This document shows positions 16,615 to 23,455 of a DNA stretch of 33,917 nucleotides, in pieces (the first letter of the stretch is position 1; every line of letters begins with the position of its first letter). The position numbers and the translations under genes are program-made. Location of the stretch: IMG/VR virus record IMGVR_UViG_3300047273_000109, positions 1-33,917 of that record, one strand, 5' to 3'. Below the pieces are notes generated by a model. The model searched no databases. It was given only the letters and a program-made list of their open reading frames with translations, and was not told the DNA's origin. The stretch is from a virus.

Positions 16615-16911
16615 TTAGTCCTTATAGTAATTGATGGAGTCAAAGAACTCGTCACGCATAGCACGTGCTTCGTTGAGGTCTTTGCATAGTGGCTTGTACT
16701 GGCGCTTGCCGTCAGCAGTCCACTTCAGAACCCAGCGATTGGACTTGTCCAGGCTGATGTTCCTATTCGGATTGGTGCGACCCATAATGCCCTTGGGTAG
16801 CAGATCGTATGACGGGTCACAGTACCCGGCCTTAAGGAGTTCACGCATTCGGCCTGGGTCTATGCCCAAGCTGCGAGAGCGTTCTTCGATGTCTTCTGGA
16901 TAGTTAATCAT
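16615..16911 (-). CDS. Small DNA-binding-like protein with AP2/integrase-type beta sheet
   Basis: A 98-aa protein. The C-terminal half (RNISLDKSNRWVLKWTADGK, then a conserved-looking CKDLNEARAMRDEFF) has the three-strand-plus-helix pattern of AP2-like or integrase arm-binding domains, in which 'W-x-x-x-x-x-x-G-K-R ... EA...R' is typical. The N-terminal half is helical and could hold an HTH. The start at 16911 is in a TAATG-type junction two bases beyond the phosphoesterase stop. A longer upstream frame has no coupling and overlaps the phosphoesterase gene, so I prefer the short form. Confidence 0.5.
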   Translation of the reverse strand: MINYPEDIEERSRSLGIDPGRMRELLKAGYCDPSYDLLPKGIMGRTNPNRNISLDKSNRWVLKWTADGKRQYKPLCKDLNEARAMRDEFFDSINYYKD

Positions 16912-16913
16912 TA

Positions 16914-17648
16914 TTATGCAGGAAAGTACCAGCCCTTGCCGAAGCGGTGGGCTTGCTTGCCGATGTAGGAATCCCCATCGACTTGATAATACATAAACCC
17001 GTTTTGCCAGCGCAGGGTAGAACTGTGCCGCATCGCATATTCGGCCTCGTCGATACGCATAGCACAGCCACACAGCCAAGACGCGCCGCCTTCAAAGGAC
17101 TCGTTGTTCAGCTGCTCAAGGCGATGAAGGTGACCCATCGTGAAGCCACCACCGGGCGAGCCGAAGGCACGGGCATCTTTAAGCAGGGCGTTCTGACCGT
17201 GCGAGAATCCGTGGATGAAAGTAAGAGGGCCGATGACGATCCGTCCGTGCTTAACGCTGTAGGGCTTGATGACCTTGCAGCCGACCTTGCGAAGTGTACG
17301 CATCATCTTGTCCTGAATCTCCTGCATATCTTCCTTGGTCTTAATCGAGTCAGTGTTGTGAATGATTTGCCGGATTCTGTCGTCGTGGTTTCCGAATAGG
17401 AAATGTGTAGGCTTGTATCGCTCGATCCATTTGATGCCAGACTCCAGGTCTTCCTGAACGCCTTCACGGGCCTCAGAGGAATCCTTATCGACTCCGCGCC
17501 TAGCCCAGCGGAAATCCCAGTTGTCGCCTAGGTGTACCCTGTATTTTGGGTTCACCCGCTTCACGAAGGACATCACTTGGTCGAGGGTGTCGCTACAGCC
17601 TAGGTCACCGTGGTTGTCGCCCATAGCGACGATATCATATTTACTCAT
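16914..17648 (-). CDS. Calcineurin-like metallophosphoesterase
   Basis: A 244-aa protein with the full set of metallophosphoesterase motifs in order: GDNHGD (near residue 9), HLGDNWDFRW (about 40-50), GNHDDR (about 86-91), FIHG (about 147) and GHLHR (about 180). These supply the Asp, Asn and His ligands of the two-metal site. Family members act as nucleases, protein phosphatases or cyclic-nucleotide phosphodiesterases. Placement within a recombination and replication cluster favours a role on DNA or nucleotides, but substrate cannot be read from sequence. The start is an ATG that overlaps the end of the preceding gene by eight bases. Confidence 0.85.
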   Translation of the reverse strand: MSKYDIVAMGDNHGDLGCSDTLDQVMSFVKRVNPKYRVHLGDNWDFRWARRGVDKDSSEAREGVQEDLESGIKWIERYKPTHFLFGNHDDRIRQIIHNTDSIKTKEDMQEIQDKMMRTLRKVGCKVIKPYSVKHGRIVIGPLTFIHGFSHGQNALLKDARAFGSPGGGFTMGHLHRLEQLNNESFEGGASWLCGCAMRIDEAEYAMRHSSTLRWQNGFMYYQVDGDSYIGKQAHRFGKGWYFPA

Positions 17649-17925
17649 TTGATTGTTTGGTGACACCCACCAAAGCCTCATCGAGCCTGTCGTCAATTAA
17701 ACCAAGGATATCCCACCTGATAGGGTCGATGTGAGAGATGTAGATCTGGTTGCCTCCGGGTAGTATCTCGTACACATCAGATAGATTGAAGTCCTCCACC
17801 TCTGGGTAGAAGTCTTCCAGTTCGTCTTCCTTGCCTTCGTCCCAGACATAGGAAATGAAGACGCTGACATCAAAGATGCGTCCCTCGCACTCAAGACCTT
17901 TGAACGTATGGATTAAGTTATCCAC
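17641..17925 (-). CDS. Acidic hypothetical protein
   Basis: A 94-aa protein, strikingly acidic in the middle (DEGKEDELEDFYPEVEDFN). I chose the GTG at 17925 as start because it overlaps the preceding gene's stop by eight bases (GTGGATAA), exactly the overlap this gene then makes with the phosphoesterase; starts further upstream would force a ~74-base overlap. The C-terminus contains NQIYISHIDPIRWDI. No family recognised. Confidence 0.5.
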   Translation of the reverse strand: MDNLIHTFKGLECEGRIFDVSVFISYVWDEGKEDELEDFYPEVEDFNLSDVYEILPGGNQIYISHIDPIRWDILGLIDDRLDEALVGVTKQSNE

Positions 17926-18388
17926 TGATAGCGCCAGTCTCACGGGCTGGGGTCTGGAGGTTATAGCGGTCACAGTAATAGTAAAGTCCACGACGGGACG
18001 TGCCGGTCATACGACAAGCCTTACTGACTCCGTGCTTTAGGGCTAGGTGATAGGCGACACGGGTCTTAAGGCCGTGCCGGATGTTGGTGAAGACGCCACG
18101 TGCTACGAGTTCAGCCGCCTTCTTGTCCAAGCCTTCAGCGTTCCAGACGTAGGGCTTGTTGTTTTCCTTTGCCCACTTGACGATGCGATAGACGCATACG
18201 TTGTAGGAGTTAGCTGCCGACTCAAGGGTGCATCCAGTCTTCTGGATCATCTCGTATGCCAGGACTACCTTCTGCGCTGGCTTCACGGGTCTACCGCCCG
18301 TCTTCTTCTTGGGCTGTTCAACCGGGGTCATCATCGCCCGAACCTTTGCAGGGTCGAGGCCGACCATTCGTAGGAGTTGGTCGCTCAT
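17918..18388 (-). CDS. DNA-binding protein with AT-hook-like motif and two HTH segments
   Basis: A 156-aa basic protein. It has a GGRPVKPAQK hook-like motif (about 31-40), an HTH at about 55-80 (TLESAANSYNVCVYRIVKWA) and a second at about 120-145 (GVSKACRMTGTSRRGLYYYC). The second resembles resolvase or transposase-type recognition helices. It is a likely regulator or DNA-organising protein of the leftward operon. It is coupled to the preceding gene by ATGA and to the next by an eight-base overlap. Possibly related to the 16057-16410 product, which uses the same elements in a different order. Confidence 0.55.
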   Translation of the reverse strand: MSDQLLRMVGLDPAKVRAMMTPVEQPKKKTGGRPVKPAQKVVLAYEMIQKTGCTLESAANSYNVCVYRIVKWAKENNKPYVWNAEGLDKKAAELVARGVFTNIRHGLKTRVAYHLALKHGVSKACRMTGTSRRGLYYYCDRYNLQTPARETGAISG

Positions 18389-18597
18389 CCTTGTTGGCCT
18401 GGGAGTTTGGAGTGGCGGCGAGCCTGTTCACGGCCCACTGCGTAACGCATAATGTCCATAATCTCGTCGTCGGTCAGAAGGTTCTGGTCGATCTCTTGTA
18501 AGGACGTGAAGAACTCCGTGGAGTTACCGGAACCCGTCTTGCCATCGACGGACTTCGGTTCCTCCTGCGGGTCGTAGGGTTTTTCGTTGGGGTACAT
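18385..18597 (-). CDS. Small hydrophilic hypothetical protein
   Basis: A 70-aa protein. The N-terminal half is polar and probably disordered (NEKPYDPQEEPKSVDGKTG); the second half has an acidic helix (LTDDEIMDIMRYAVGREQARR). It sits 18 bases after the annealing-protein gene and ends in an ATGA overlap with the HTH gene. I recognise no family. It may be an accessory factor of the annealing protein, by position only. Confidence 0.5.
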   Translation of the reverse strand: MYPNEKPYDPQEEPKSVDGKTGSGNSTEFFTSLQEIDQNLLTDDEIMDIMRYAVGREQARRHSKLPGQQG

Positions 18598-18615
18598 AAG
18601 GAAAGTACTTGAGGG

Positions 18616-19506
18616 TTAGAACGGAACGTCGTCGGACGGTTCGTCGTCGATGATGACCTCGCTCTTGCTGGCGGTGGGCATCGGCTTGTAGGCTTCCTCG
18701 GACTGGTCAAGGGCGTTACGGAAGGCCGTGTCCTTATCCGAAATCTTACCCTTGTAAGGCTTCGGCTGGTAGTTCTCGCGCCACCACTTGAGGGAGGCAG
18801 GATTCAACTGACCAAGGGTCTGACCCTGCTGCTTGCCGAACGGGATGACCACAGTACGCCACGTGCCATCAGAGGCTACGGGAGCCGGGGCAGGACGAGG
18901 GGCAGGGGCTTCGCTCTGCTGGGGAGCGTAAGACTGCTGGGGGGCATAGGACTGAGCAGGGGCAGACTCGCCAGTACCACCAGCCCACGTCGGCAGCTGG
19001 GGCGGGTTCCACTTAAAGTACTGCTTGTCCTTGGTAGCACCTTGGTACTTGCCGTTCGGGTCGATGACCGCCCAGGCTTCCGGCAAGTCATACAGATATC
19101 GGCCAATCCCAAGGTTAACCACGGCTCGCTTCATTGCGCCAGAGGCAGCAGACTTGAAGGGATCGATATCGCCATTGGCTTCCACGGCACAAGAGCCGGT
19201 GACAGAGCGATAGGGGAACAGAGGGATACCTTCGCCACGGGGACACTCGATGGTGATGGTCACGGTGCAGACGGCTTGCGTACCGATCTGCTTGAACTCC
19301 TCGGAGTGCGACCAAGCCTGACCGTACACTTCGTCGAGGCGTTCCATTGCAGCACGGTTGTCGATGTAGCACAGGCACTTCGCCCAGAAGGAACCGTCCT
19401 GCTTCTTGCCGGACGACTGGAGTCGCCACTCGATGCGGTCAGGCCCGAAAGGGGCGCGGAGTTTGTTGATGATTTCGTCGTTCATTTGGTTGGGTACTTG
19501 GGTCAT
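18616..19506 (-). CDS. Rad52/Rad22-type single-strand annealing protein with SSB-like tail
   Basis: A 296-aa protein. Residues about 10-150 match the Rad52 fold as seen in phage annealing proteins: YIDNRAAMERLDEVYG, WSH, the strand TVTITIECP, then DPFKSAASGAMKRAVVNLGIGRYLYDLP, the diagnostic C-terminal part. A low-complexity Pro/Gln/Ala linker with Y-A-P-Q-Q repeats follows (about 175-215), then a short domain (about 218-262) with VVIPFGKQQGQTLGQL, like the C-terminal module of exonuclease X and other nucleic-acid proteins, and finally an acidic tip ending DDVPF. The tip mimics the DDDIPF tail of bacterial SSB, which recruits repair proteins. It would anneal strands produced by the nuclease encoded at 22150-22956. 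It starts three bases after the preceding stop with no Shine-Dalgarno sequence. Confidence 0.8.
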   Translation of the reverse strand: MTQVPNQMNDEIINKLRAPFGPDRIEWRLQSSGKKQDGSFWAKCLCYIDNRAAMERLDEVYGQAWSHSEEFKQIGTQAVCTVTITIECPRGEGIPLFPYRSVTGSCAVEANGDIDPFKSAASGAMKRAVVNLGIGRYLYDLPEAWAVIDPNGKYQGATKDKQYFKWNPPQLPTWAGGTGESAPAQSYAPQQSYAPQQSEAPAPRPAPAPVASDGTWRTVVIPFGKQQGQTLGQLNPASLKWWRENYQPKPYKGKISDKDTAFRNALDQSEEAYKPMPTASKSEVIIDDEPSDDVPF

Positions 19507-19509
19507 AAA

Positions 19510-19821
19510 TTATTCGTTATCGATGTCGAGGTTAAAGGTCATATCAAGGCCAGACTCATCGCTTCGCTTCTGGTAAGACTGCCAGGTGTCGAAGGTCGCT
19601 TCGTGCGAACGCCAAGATGCGTTGAATGCATCGAGCGTGTCCGGGTCAAGGTCACGTCCGTGATGCATATTGAACTGGCGCAACGAGTGAAACAGACGGT
19701 TCAACTTGTCAGACAAGTAGACGATCTGGTTCTGCTGGTTGTTGATGGTGTGTTCCACTCGCTCTGCCTCTTGGTTGATGAGGCGAGTGAGGGACTGGAT
19801 ATCGTGTGCTGGGTTGCTCAT
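19510..19821 (-). CDS. Small coiled-coil protein upstream of the annealing protein
   Basis: A 103-aa helical protein. Residues about 10-50 show heptads (LTRLINQEAERVEHTI, IVYLSDKLNRLFHSL); the C-terminus is acidic (DMTFNLDIDNE). The leader is a G-free TTTCCCACCACA directly before the ATG, as in the right-arm genes. It is three bases from the annealing-protein gene and presumably cotranscribed. It could modulate recombination; no family recognised. Confidence 0.55.
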   Translation of the reverse strand: MSNPAHDIQSLTRLINQEAERVEHTINNQQNQIVYLSDKLNRLFHSLRQFNMHHGRDLDPDTLDAFNASWRSHEATFDTWQSYQKRSDESGLDMTFNLDIDNE

Positions 19822-19833
19822 TGTGGTGGGAAA

Positions 19834-20298
19834 TTACTTTGAGAGGATAAGTTTGGCTCGCTGGAGGACGGCCTTACGAAAGCCCCAAGTCTTGTTGATG
19901 TCAAAGTTATGTTGAGCAGCACCTACCCAGCCCATATTGTAGGCCATATAAAGTTTGAACTCGGTGGGCTTCACCTTGTTCTTAATCATCCGTTCTTCGT
20001 GCATCTTGAGGATGAGTTCAGCTGCACGTTGGGACATCTCAAAGTCCTTAGCGTGACCCTTCCAATCCTCCGGCAGAGTGTAGTCGTGAGGGCCAGCAAC
20101 CAGTTTGCTATAGGCTACAGCATCGGCCCAGGCTCTGCGTCCGATCTGGAACGCGCCAAGACTTTCGCCATCGTCTCCGACTGCGTCCGGCTTGAGGTTA
20201 GATTCGATGATGCCTACCTTGTGAACAAGGTCTTCAGTAACGATAGACTTGGCTTCACAGGCTGTGTAAGCAAGGAGGAGTGACAGGATACGTTTCAT
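19834..20298 (-). CDS. Exported lytic transglycosylase (endolysin candidate)
   Basis: A 154-aa protein. The N-terminus MKRILSLLLAYTACEA is a short Sec-type signal sequence with a possible cleavage after CEA. The catalytic region is clear: HKVGIIESNLKPDAVGDDGE followed by SLGAFQIG, with Glu32 as the likely catalytic acid, then YMAYNMGWVGAA, matching the E-S ... G-x-x-Q-I ... A-Y-N pattern of the SLT/lysozyme-like fold. It would cleave the glycan strands of peptidoglycan. It lies among replication genes rather than next to the holin, unusual for an endolysin. A TTGACA promoter-like site lies just upstream. I chose this ATG because it creates the signal peptide; the longer frame overlaps the SWIM gene. 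Confidence 0.75.
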   Translation of the reverse strand: MKRILSLLLAYTACEAKSIVTEDLVHKVGIIESNLKPDAVGDDGESLGAFQIGRRAWADAVAYSKLVAGPHDYTLPEDWKGHAKDFEMSQRAAELILKMHEERMIKNKVKPTEFKLYMAYNMGWVGAAQHNFDINKTWGFRKAVLQRAKLILSK

Positions 20299-20308
20299 AA
20301 GGATGTGA

Positions 20309-20339
20309 ATGGTATGTGGACTGTGTGAATAACTGTCAA
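20309..20339 (-). promoter_or_regulatory. Promoter candidate for the transglycosylase gene
   Basis: On the minus strand TTGACA spans 20339-20334. After a 19-base spacer comes TACCAT (20314-20309), 4 of 6 to TATAAT; a 17-base spacer would give CATACC instead. The spacer contains TTATTCACA, one mismatch from the DnaA box TTATCCACA. It overlaps the end of the SWIM gene, so it would let the distal part of the operon be expressed separately. Confidence 0.4.
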
Positions 20340-20569
20340 GCCCTGTTTCGCAGATTGTTTTCGATAATAATATCAGCCACTTTTTCACGGACAGCCTTGA
20401 TGTGCTTGCACCTACGCAGGGCTGGGGGAACCTGGCTGTCCTTGCCGTTGAGCCGGAAGACGTACTCCTCACACGTGCAGCTCCCAGCGTACAGATCCAC
20501 AGTGTGCGCTAGGTTCTTGCGGGACTGGCTAGTCACTTGCCACTGCATAGCAGGGAAGGACGAGTTCAT
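20336..20569 (-). CDS. Mini SWIM zinc-finger protein
   Basis: A 77-aa protein that is little more than a SWIM finger: C31-x-C33, 20 residues, then C54-x-H56 (SCTCEEYVF ... RRCKHIKAV). SWIM domains bind DNA or protein partners; in bacteria they accompany SNF2 helicases and recombination factors, and eukaryotic SWIM proteins assist Rad51 paralogues. I chose the ATG at 20569, four bases after the helicase-loader stop, over an upstream start that would overlap that gene by 95 bases. Operon context with a loader, a nuclease and an annealing protein suggests a recombination or replication accessory role. Confidence 0.75.
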   Translation of the reverse strand: MNSSFPAMQWQVTSQSRKNLAHTVDLYAGSCTCEEYVFRLNGKDSQVPPALRRCKHIKAVREKVADIIIENNLRNRA

Positions 20570-20573
20570 CGGC

Positions 20574-21275
20574 TTAAGCGTGTACTGCGGTGTAGTACTC
20601 ACGGATGCGACGGAGGAGGGCTTCCCCTGTTTCCTTGTTATTAAACCTGTCGAGGAGTGTTGTGCCATTATAATTCGTGGTGATGATTGTAGGCCGGAGA
20701 TTGCTGGTTCGTTCGTCGATGATGGCGAACAGGTCGGACTCCATACGGGGGGTCAGACGTTCCTTCCCCAGATCGTCGAACGCCAGGAGGGGGACGGTGC
20801 AGAAGTAATCGAGTACCTTGCCGTGCTTATGCTCATCGAACCCCTTCTCGATAGCCATCTCAAGTTTACGCATCGGCAGCCAGATGGCCTTGTCGGGAAA
20901 GTTATCAGCCCAGATACGATTGAAGATTAACCAAGCCGTGCGGGTCTTGCCTGTGCCTGTCGTGCCGTGGAGCAGGAGGCTTGCCTTGTCCCCCGGCTTC
21001 CAGGTCGTGATGCGTTGCAGATTGTCGGAGAGCCTTGAGACTTCCGTGTCGATGAAGGCAACGGGATATTCTGGATGACGATCCAGCCAGATGTATCCGT
21101 GCTTGGCGAGGACTTCGTCATACTTGAAAGGGTAGTCCCAGTATGTCGTCTTGCCTGTGTCAGCGCAAGGCTTGCACGTGAAATACTTTGTGATGAATGT
21201 CTTCTTCACAGGGTCATACACAGGAGTCAACGGCCCCTTGCATCCGTTGCAGAATGGCTTGTGTTTAGCGTCCAT
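20574..21275 (-). CDS. DnaC/IstB-like AAA+ helicase loader
   Basis: A 233-aa protein. The N-terminal zinc ribbon is C9-x2-C12 ... C34-x2-C37. The AAA+ core follows: Walker A GTTGTGKT (about 104-111), Walker B LLAFDDLGKE, sensor-1 TIITTNY and a C-terminal L-L-R-R-I-R-E arginine region. This is the DnaC/DnaI/IstB group, which loads the replicative helicase onto the origin. No helicase gene is visible here, so it probably recruits the host DnaB. The start at 21275 overlaps the preceding stop by 11 bases; the longer upstream frame is inside that gene. Confidence 0.85.
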   Translation of the reverse strand: MDAKHKPFCNGCKGPLTPVYDPVKKTFITKYFTCKPCADTGKTTYWDYPFKYDEVLAKHGYIWLDRHPEYPVAFIDTEVSRLSDNLQRITTWKPGDKASLLLHGTTGTGKTRTAWLIFNRIWADNFPDKAIWLPMRKLEMAIEKGFDEHKHGKVLDYFCTVPLLAFDDLGKERLTPRMESDLFAIIDERTSNLRPTIITTNYNGTTLLDRFNNKETGEALLRRIREYYTAVHA

Positions 21276-21498
21276 CGTTCTTGATCGTCTTGTCGTAGGT
21301 CTGCCAGCCGGACTCAGTGTAGGCCCGGATGACGCAGCTAATCTCAACCTCGTCCCAGTAGATGTTCATACACATCTTGTCCGTGGTAAGTGAAATCTTT
21401 CCACTACCTGGCATCACGAAGTCCTCGATGGCGTTGACGAACTGGTTGTCAGCCCAAGCGTCGAATCCAAGGCGTTTGATTTGGTCTTCAGAATCCAT
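21265..21498 (-). CDS. Small hypothetical protein in the replication operon
   Basis: A 77-aa protein starting MDSEDQIKRLGFDAW. The middle is beta-rich (KISLTTDKMCMNIYW, VEISCVIRAYTESGW). I prefer the ATG at 21498, preceded by the G-free leader CCACAACA seen at many other starts, over a GTG five codons upstream. It overlaps its neighbours by 11 bases on both sides, the tight packing of a translationally coupled operon. Family unknown. Confidence 0.55.
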   Translation of the reverse strand: MDSEDQIKRLGFDAWADNQFVNAIEDFVMPGSGKISLTTDKMCMNIYWDEVEISCVIRAYTESGWQTYDKTIKNDGR

Positions 21499-22153
21499 TG
21501 TTGTGGTCTTCACGGGTTAAGATTTTGGTAAAAGATTTACTATTCTTTACCTTCTCTGGGAACAGTCCCTGCCAGTCGTTAGCGATAGATCGGTTGATGC
21601 ACTCCACGGCTTCCAGTTCGGTCAGCCCTTGGAGCAAGGCAAGCTGCTTCTCTTGAGCGAACCGGGATAGGCGCTTCTTAGTCTTAGTCCGATAGTTAAC
21701 CCATTCACCCCAAGCCCTTCTGAAGTTCTCACCGTGAGGCAAAGAAAGGGGTAGGGGTTCTGTATCTATCTCATTGTTATTCTCTTTTCTACTCTTGGAC
21801 GTCAACTTGGCGTGAGGGTCACGACAGACTGGCGTGAGGGTCACGTCAACTTGGCGTGAGGGGGTGGAGGCAGAATACGACCCGATGGTCTGCACCCTGC
21901 GCTGGTTTCCTGCTGCCTCATTGATGACCTTGATGACCAGACCGGCCTCCTCTAGCCGTGCCAGATACCGCTGGATCGCCCTCTCGCTGACGCTCAGACG
22001 GCTTGCAAGCCAGTCGTTGGATGCCCAGCACCCCTTGCCCCCGTCCAAGACCTCCAGAAGCCCGTAGAGGCACTTCTCCTCCAGGCTCAGGTCAAGGCGT
22101 GAGAGGACAGCCCCTGGAATCCAGAGGCCAAATCCTTCCTTGGGTGCGGTCAC
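21488..22153 (-). CDS. Winged-helix replication initiator / replisome organiser-like protein
   Basis: A 221-aa protein. Residues about 20-85 form a clear winged helix (SLEEKCLYGLLEVLDGGKG, CWASNDWLASRLSVSERAIQ, RYLARLEEAGLVIKV), the arrangement of phage O-type and DnaD-type initiators. A polar linker with PLPLSLP and a helical C-terminal domain follow (FRRAWGEWVNYRTKTKKRLS). Directly upstream of a DnaC-like loader, this is the usual place for the protein that recognises the origin and hands over to the loader. The start codon is GTG, supported by a GTGA overlap with the nuclease stop. Possible binding targets are the iterons at the right edge or the AT-rich gap near 31.1 kb, which is speculation. 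Confidence 0.7.
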   Translation of the reverse strand: MTAPKEGFGLWIPGAVLSRLDLSLEEKCLYGLLEVLDGGKGCWASNDWLASRLSVSERAIQRYLARLEEAGLVIKVINEAAGNQRRVQTIGSYSASTPSRQVDVTLTPVCRDPHAKLTSKSRKENNNEIDTEPLPLSLPHGENFRRAWGEWVNYRTKTKKRLSRFAQEKQLALLQGLTELEAVECINRSIANDWQGLFPEKVKNSKSFTKILTREDHNNGF

Positions 22154-22956
22154 GACAGGTTATCTCCCAGCGTGAGGGTCAGCGCCTTCCCGAAATTGAA
22201 GCCGGGGAAGATGCCAGTTTCGTGGCACTCGTTGTACAGACGGTAGTATTCGTCCAGACGGAGTTCAGCGTGGGCAAGCCAGCCTTCATCGAGGATGACC
22301 TTGGCAGTATCGTGTGCTGCCGTCTCAGTCTCAGCGAAGTACAGGGCCATCTCCTTGGGGGACTTGTTGAGGACGATCTGAAGACAGCGACGATAGTGAA
22401 CGAGCTGCAAGTCGTAGCCCCGGTCACGGATATCCCAGAACAGTTGCTTCTTAGTGAGAGCCTTGCCGTAGGTCTTCACGTCCCCAAGGTAAATCTCCTC
22501 GCCATCCATCGCCAGGATATCGATGCGAGCCTTCATCGGCCAGCCGTACTTGGGATGCTCGCAGAACAGGGTGACTTCCGTGTCGATGCCGGAGCGACCC
22601 ATCAGTTCGTGGAAGTGGGGGTTGGCCTTAAGGTTATCAGCCGTGGCCTTGCCCTGCTCCATAGCAGAGGGGGAGAGCAGGATACCATCGGGGTGTTCCT
22701 CGCGCCACTTGGCACGGGCGTTCTTGCTACCTTCCCCGGTGGTCGGGAGACAGGCGAAGTTCTCCAGAGTGCCTTGGTCGATGGTGAGGGCGTGGACGTA
22801 GTTCCCCAGATCGGTAGCAGCCGATGACTCAAAAGTATCGGTCTGTGCGTACAGGGGTGAGACGTTGAACTTCTTTAGGAAGGAAGCGTTCACGCCAGGG
22901 TTCTTCTTATACTCAGCGAAGGACAGTCCGCTGATGACTTTGTTGATTTTGCTCAT
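22150..22956 (-). CDS. PD-(D/E)XK exonuclease, RecE/Cas4-like
   Basis: A 268-aa protein. Core motifs: G-x-x-x-H (DLGNYVHALTID, about 45-60), then GWPMKARIDILAMDGEEIYL, GDVKTYG (the D-x-K element) and YDLQLVHYRRCLQ (the Q-x-x-x-Y motif shared by RecB, Cas4 and RecE nucleases). The opening SGLSFAEYKKNPGVNASFLKKF is typical of phage exonuclease-VIII-like proteins. It should resect double-stranded ends 5' to 3' to make substrate for the Rad52-like annealing protein in the same operon. It ends in a GTGA overlap with the initiator gene. No Shine-Dalgarno sequence precedes the ATG. Confidence 0.8.
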   Translation of the reverse strand: MSKINKVISGLSFAEYKKNPGVNASFLKKFNVSPLYAQTDTFESSAATDLGNYVHALTIDQGTLENFACLPTTGEGSKNARAKWREEHPDGILLSPSAMEQGKATADNLKANPHFHELMGRSGIDTEVTLFCEHPKYGWPMKARIDILAMDGEEIYLGDVKTYGKALTKKQLFWDIRDRGYDLQLVHYRRCLQIVLNKSPKEMALYFAETETAAHDTAKVILDEGWLAHAELRLDEYYRLYNECHETGIFPGFNFGKALTLTLGDNLS

Positions 22957-22974
22957 AGGTTAGGGAAGGGTTGT

Positions 22975-23403
22975 TTACTCAACGTAATCGTTAATGTCAA
23001 TGACAACTTGTGCAGTTTCTGCGTGAATCTTTTTGAGGATGAGTTCGACGATCAGGTTATCGTCCTTCATCCAGCCAGCATCCACCATACAATCCAGCAC
23101 AGACTTGGCTAAGTTGTCCACGTCCGGGCGGGTAACCTTGGCTACGCTATGCCCCTTCTTGGCGCTCTCCTTGGTATGGGGATAGACGAACACCAGGCCG
23201 ACGGTGGTCGGGCCGTCATACTCCCTGATGGAATACTTATGCTTGGCCTCACGTAAGCGAAGTGTGAACTCCGTACTCCATTTCTTAGCAGAAGACTTTG
23301 CCATCTTGCCGACGAACATAGCGCCGGTCTTCTTGTTCTTAAGGATACGAAGTGCAGCTTGGTGCGTGGGCGGTGGCTCGATCCGAAGGGAGATGGTAGG
23401 CAT
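22975..23403 (-). CDS. rusA: RusA-like Holliday junction resolvase
   Basis: A 142-aa protein. The signature RPDVDNLAKSVLDCM followed by DAGWMKDDNLIVEL is the RusA active-site block with the conserved acidic residues. RusA enzymes are dimeric nucleases that cut four-way junctions symmetrically. I start at MPTISLR (23403), which has GGAG 11 bases upstream, rather than at an ATG eight codons earlier, because the mature family begins with the I-x-P-P-P-T strand. It is the first gene of the leftward operon and completes a nuclease/annealing/resolution set. Confidence 0.85.
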   Translation of the reverse strand: MPTISLRIEPPPTHQAALRILKNKKTGAMFVGKMAKSSAKKWSTEFTLRLREAKHKYSIREYDGPTTVGLVFVYPHTKESAKKGHSVAKVTRPDVDNLAKSVLDCMVDAGWMKDDNLIVELILKKIHAETAQVVIDINDYVE

Positions 23404-23455
23404 TCGATGTGTTACTCCGGCTTGCATCTATTGGTCAAGGTGGCATATTGACTTT
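23404..23455. promoter_or_regulatory. Divergent promoter region between leftward and rightward early genes
   Basis: Only 52 bases separate the two divergent starts. The minus strand shows TTGACC and the plus strand ATTGAC; their -10 regions would lie inside or beside the opposite gene's 5' end, so the promoters would overlap and compete. No palindromic operator is evident. This is inferred mainly from gene orientation. Confidence 0.4.

Noticed and set aside
19042-19842. Plus-strand 266-codon frame opposite the annealing-protein gene
   Set aside because: Entirely antisense to the Rad52-like gene and the next small gene, both of which have clear coding character; no domain visible in the frame.
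22003-22827. Plus-strand 274-codon frame opposite the nuclease gene
   Set aside because: Antisense shadow of the PD-(D/E)XK nuclease, whose motifs leave no doubt about the coding strand.
15249-23403. Integrase, repressor or excisionase indicating a temperate phage
   Set aside because: No tyrosine or serine recombinase signature and no clear CI-like repressor in the window; small HTH proteins alone are not enough. Lifestyle remains open because the genome is incomplete.
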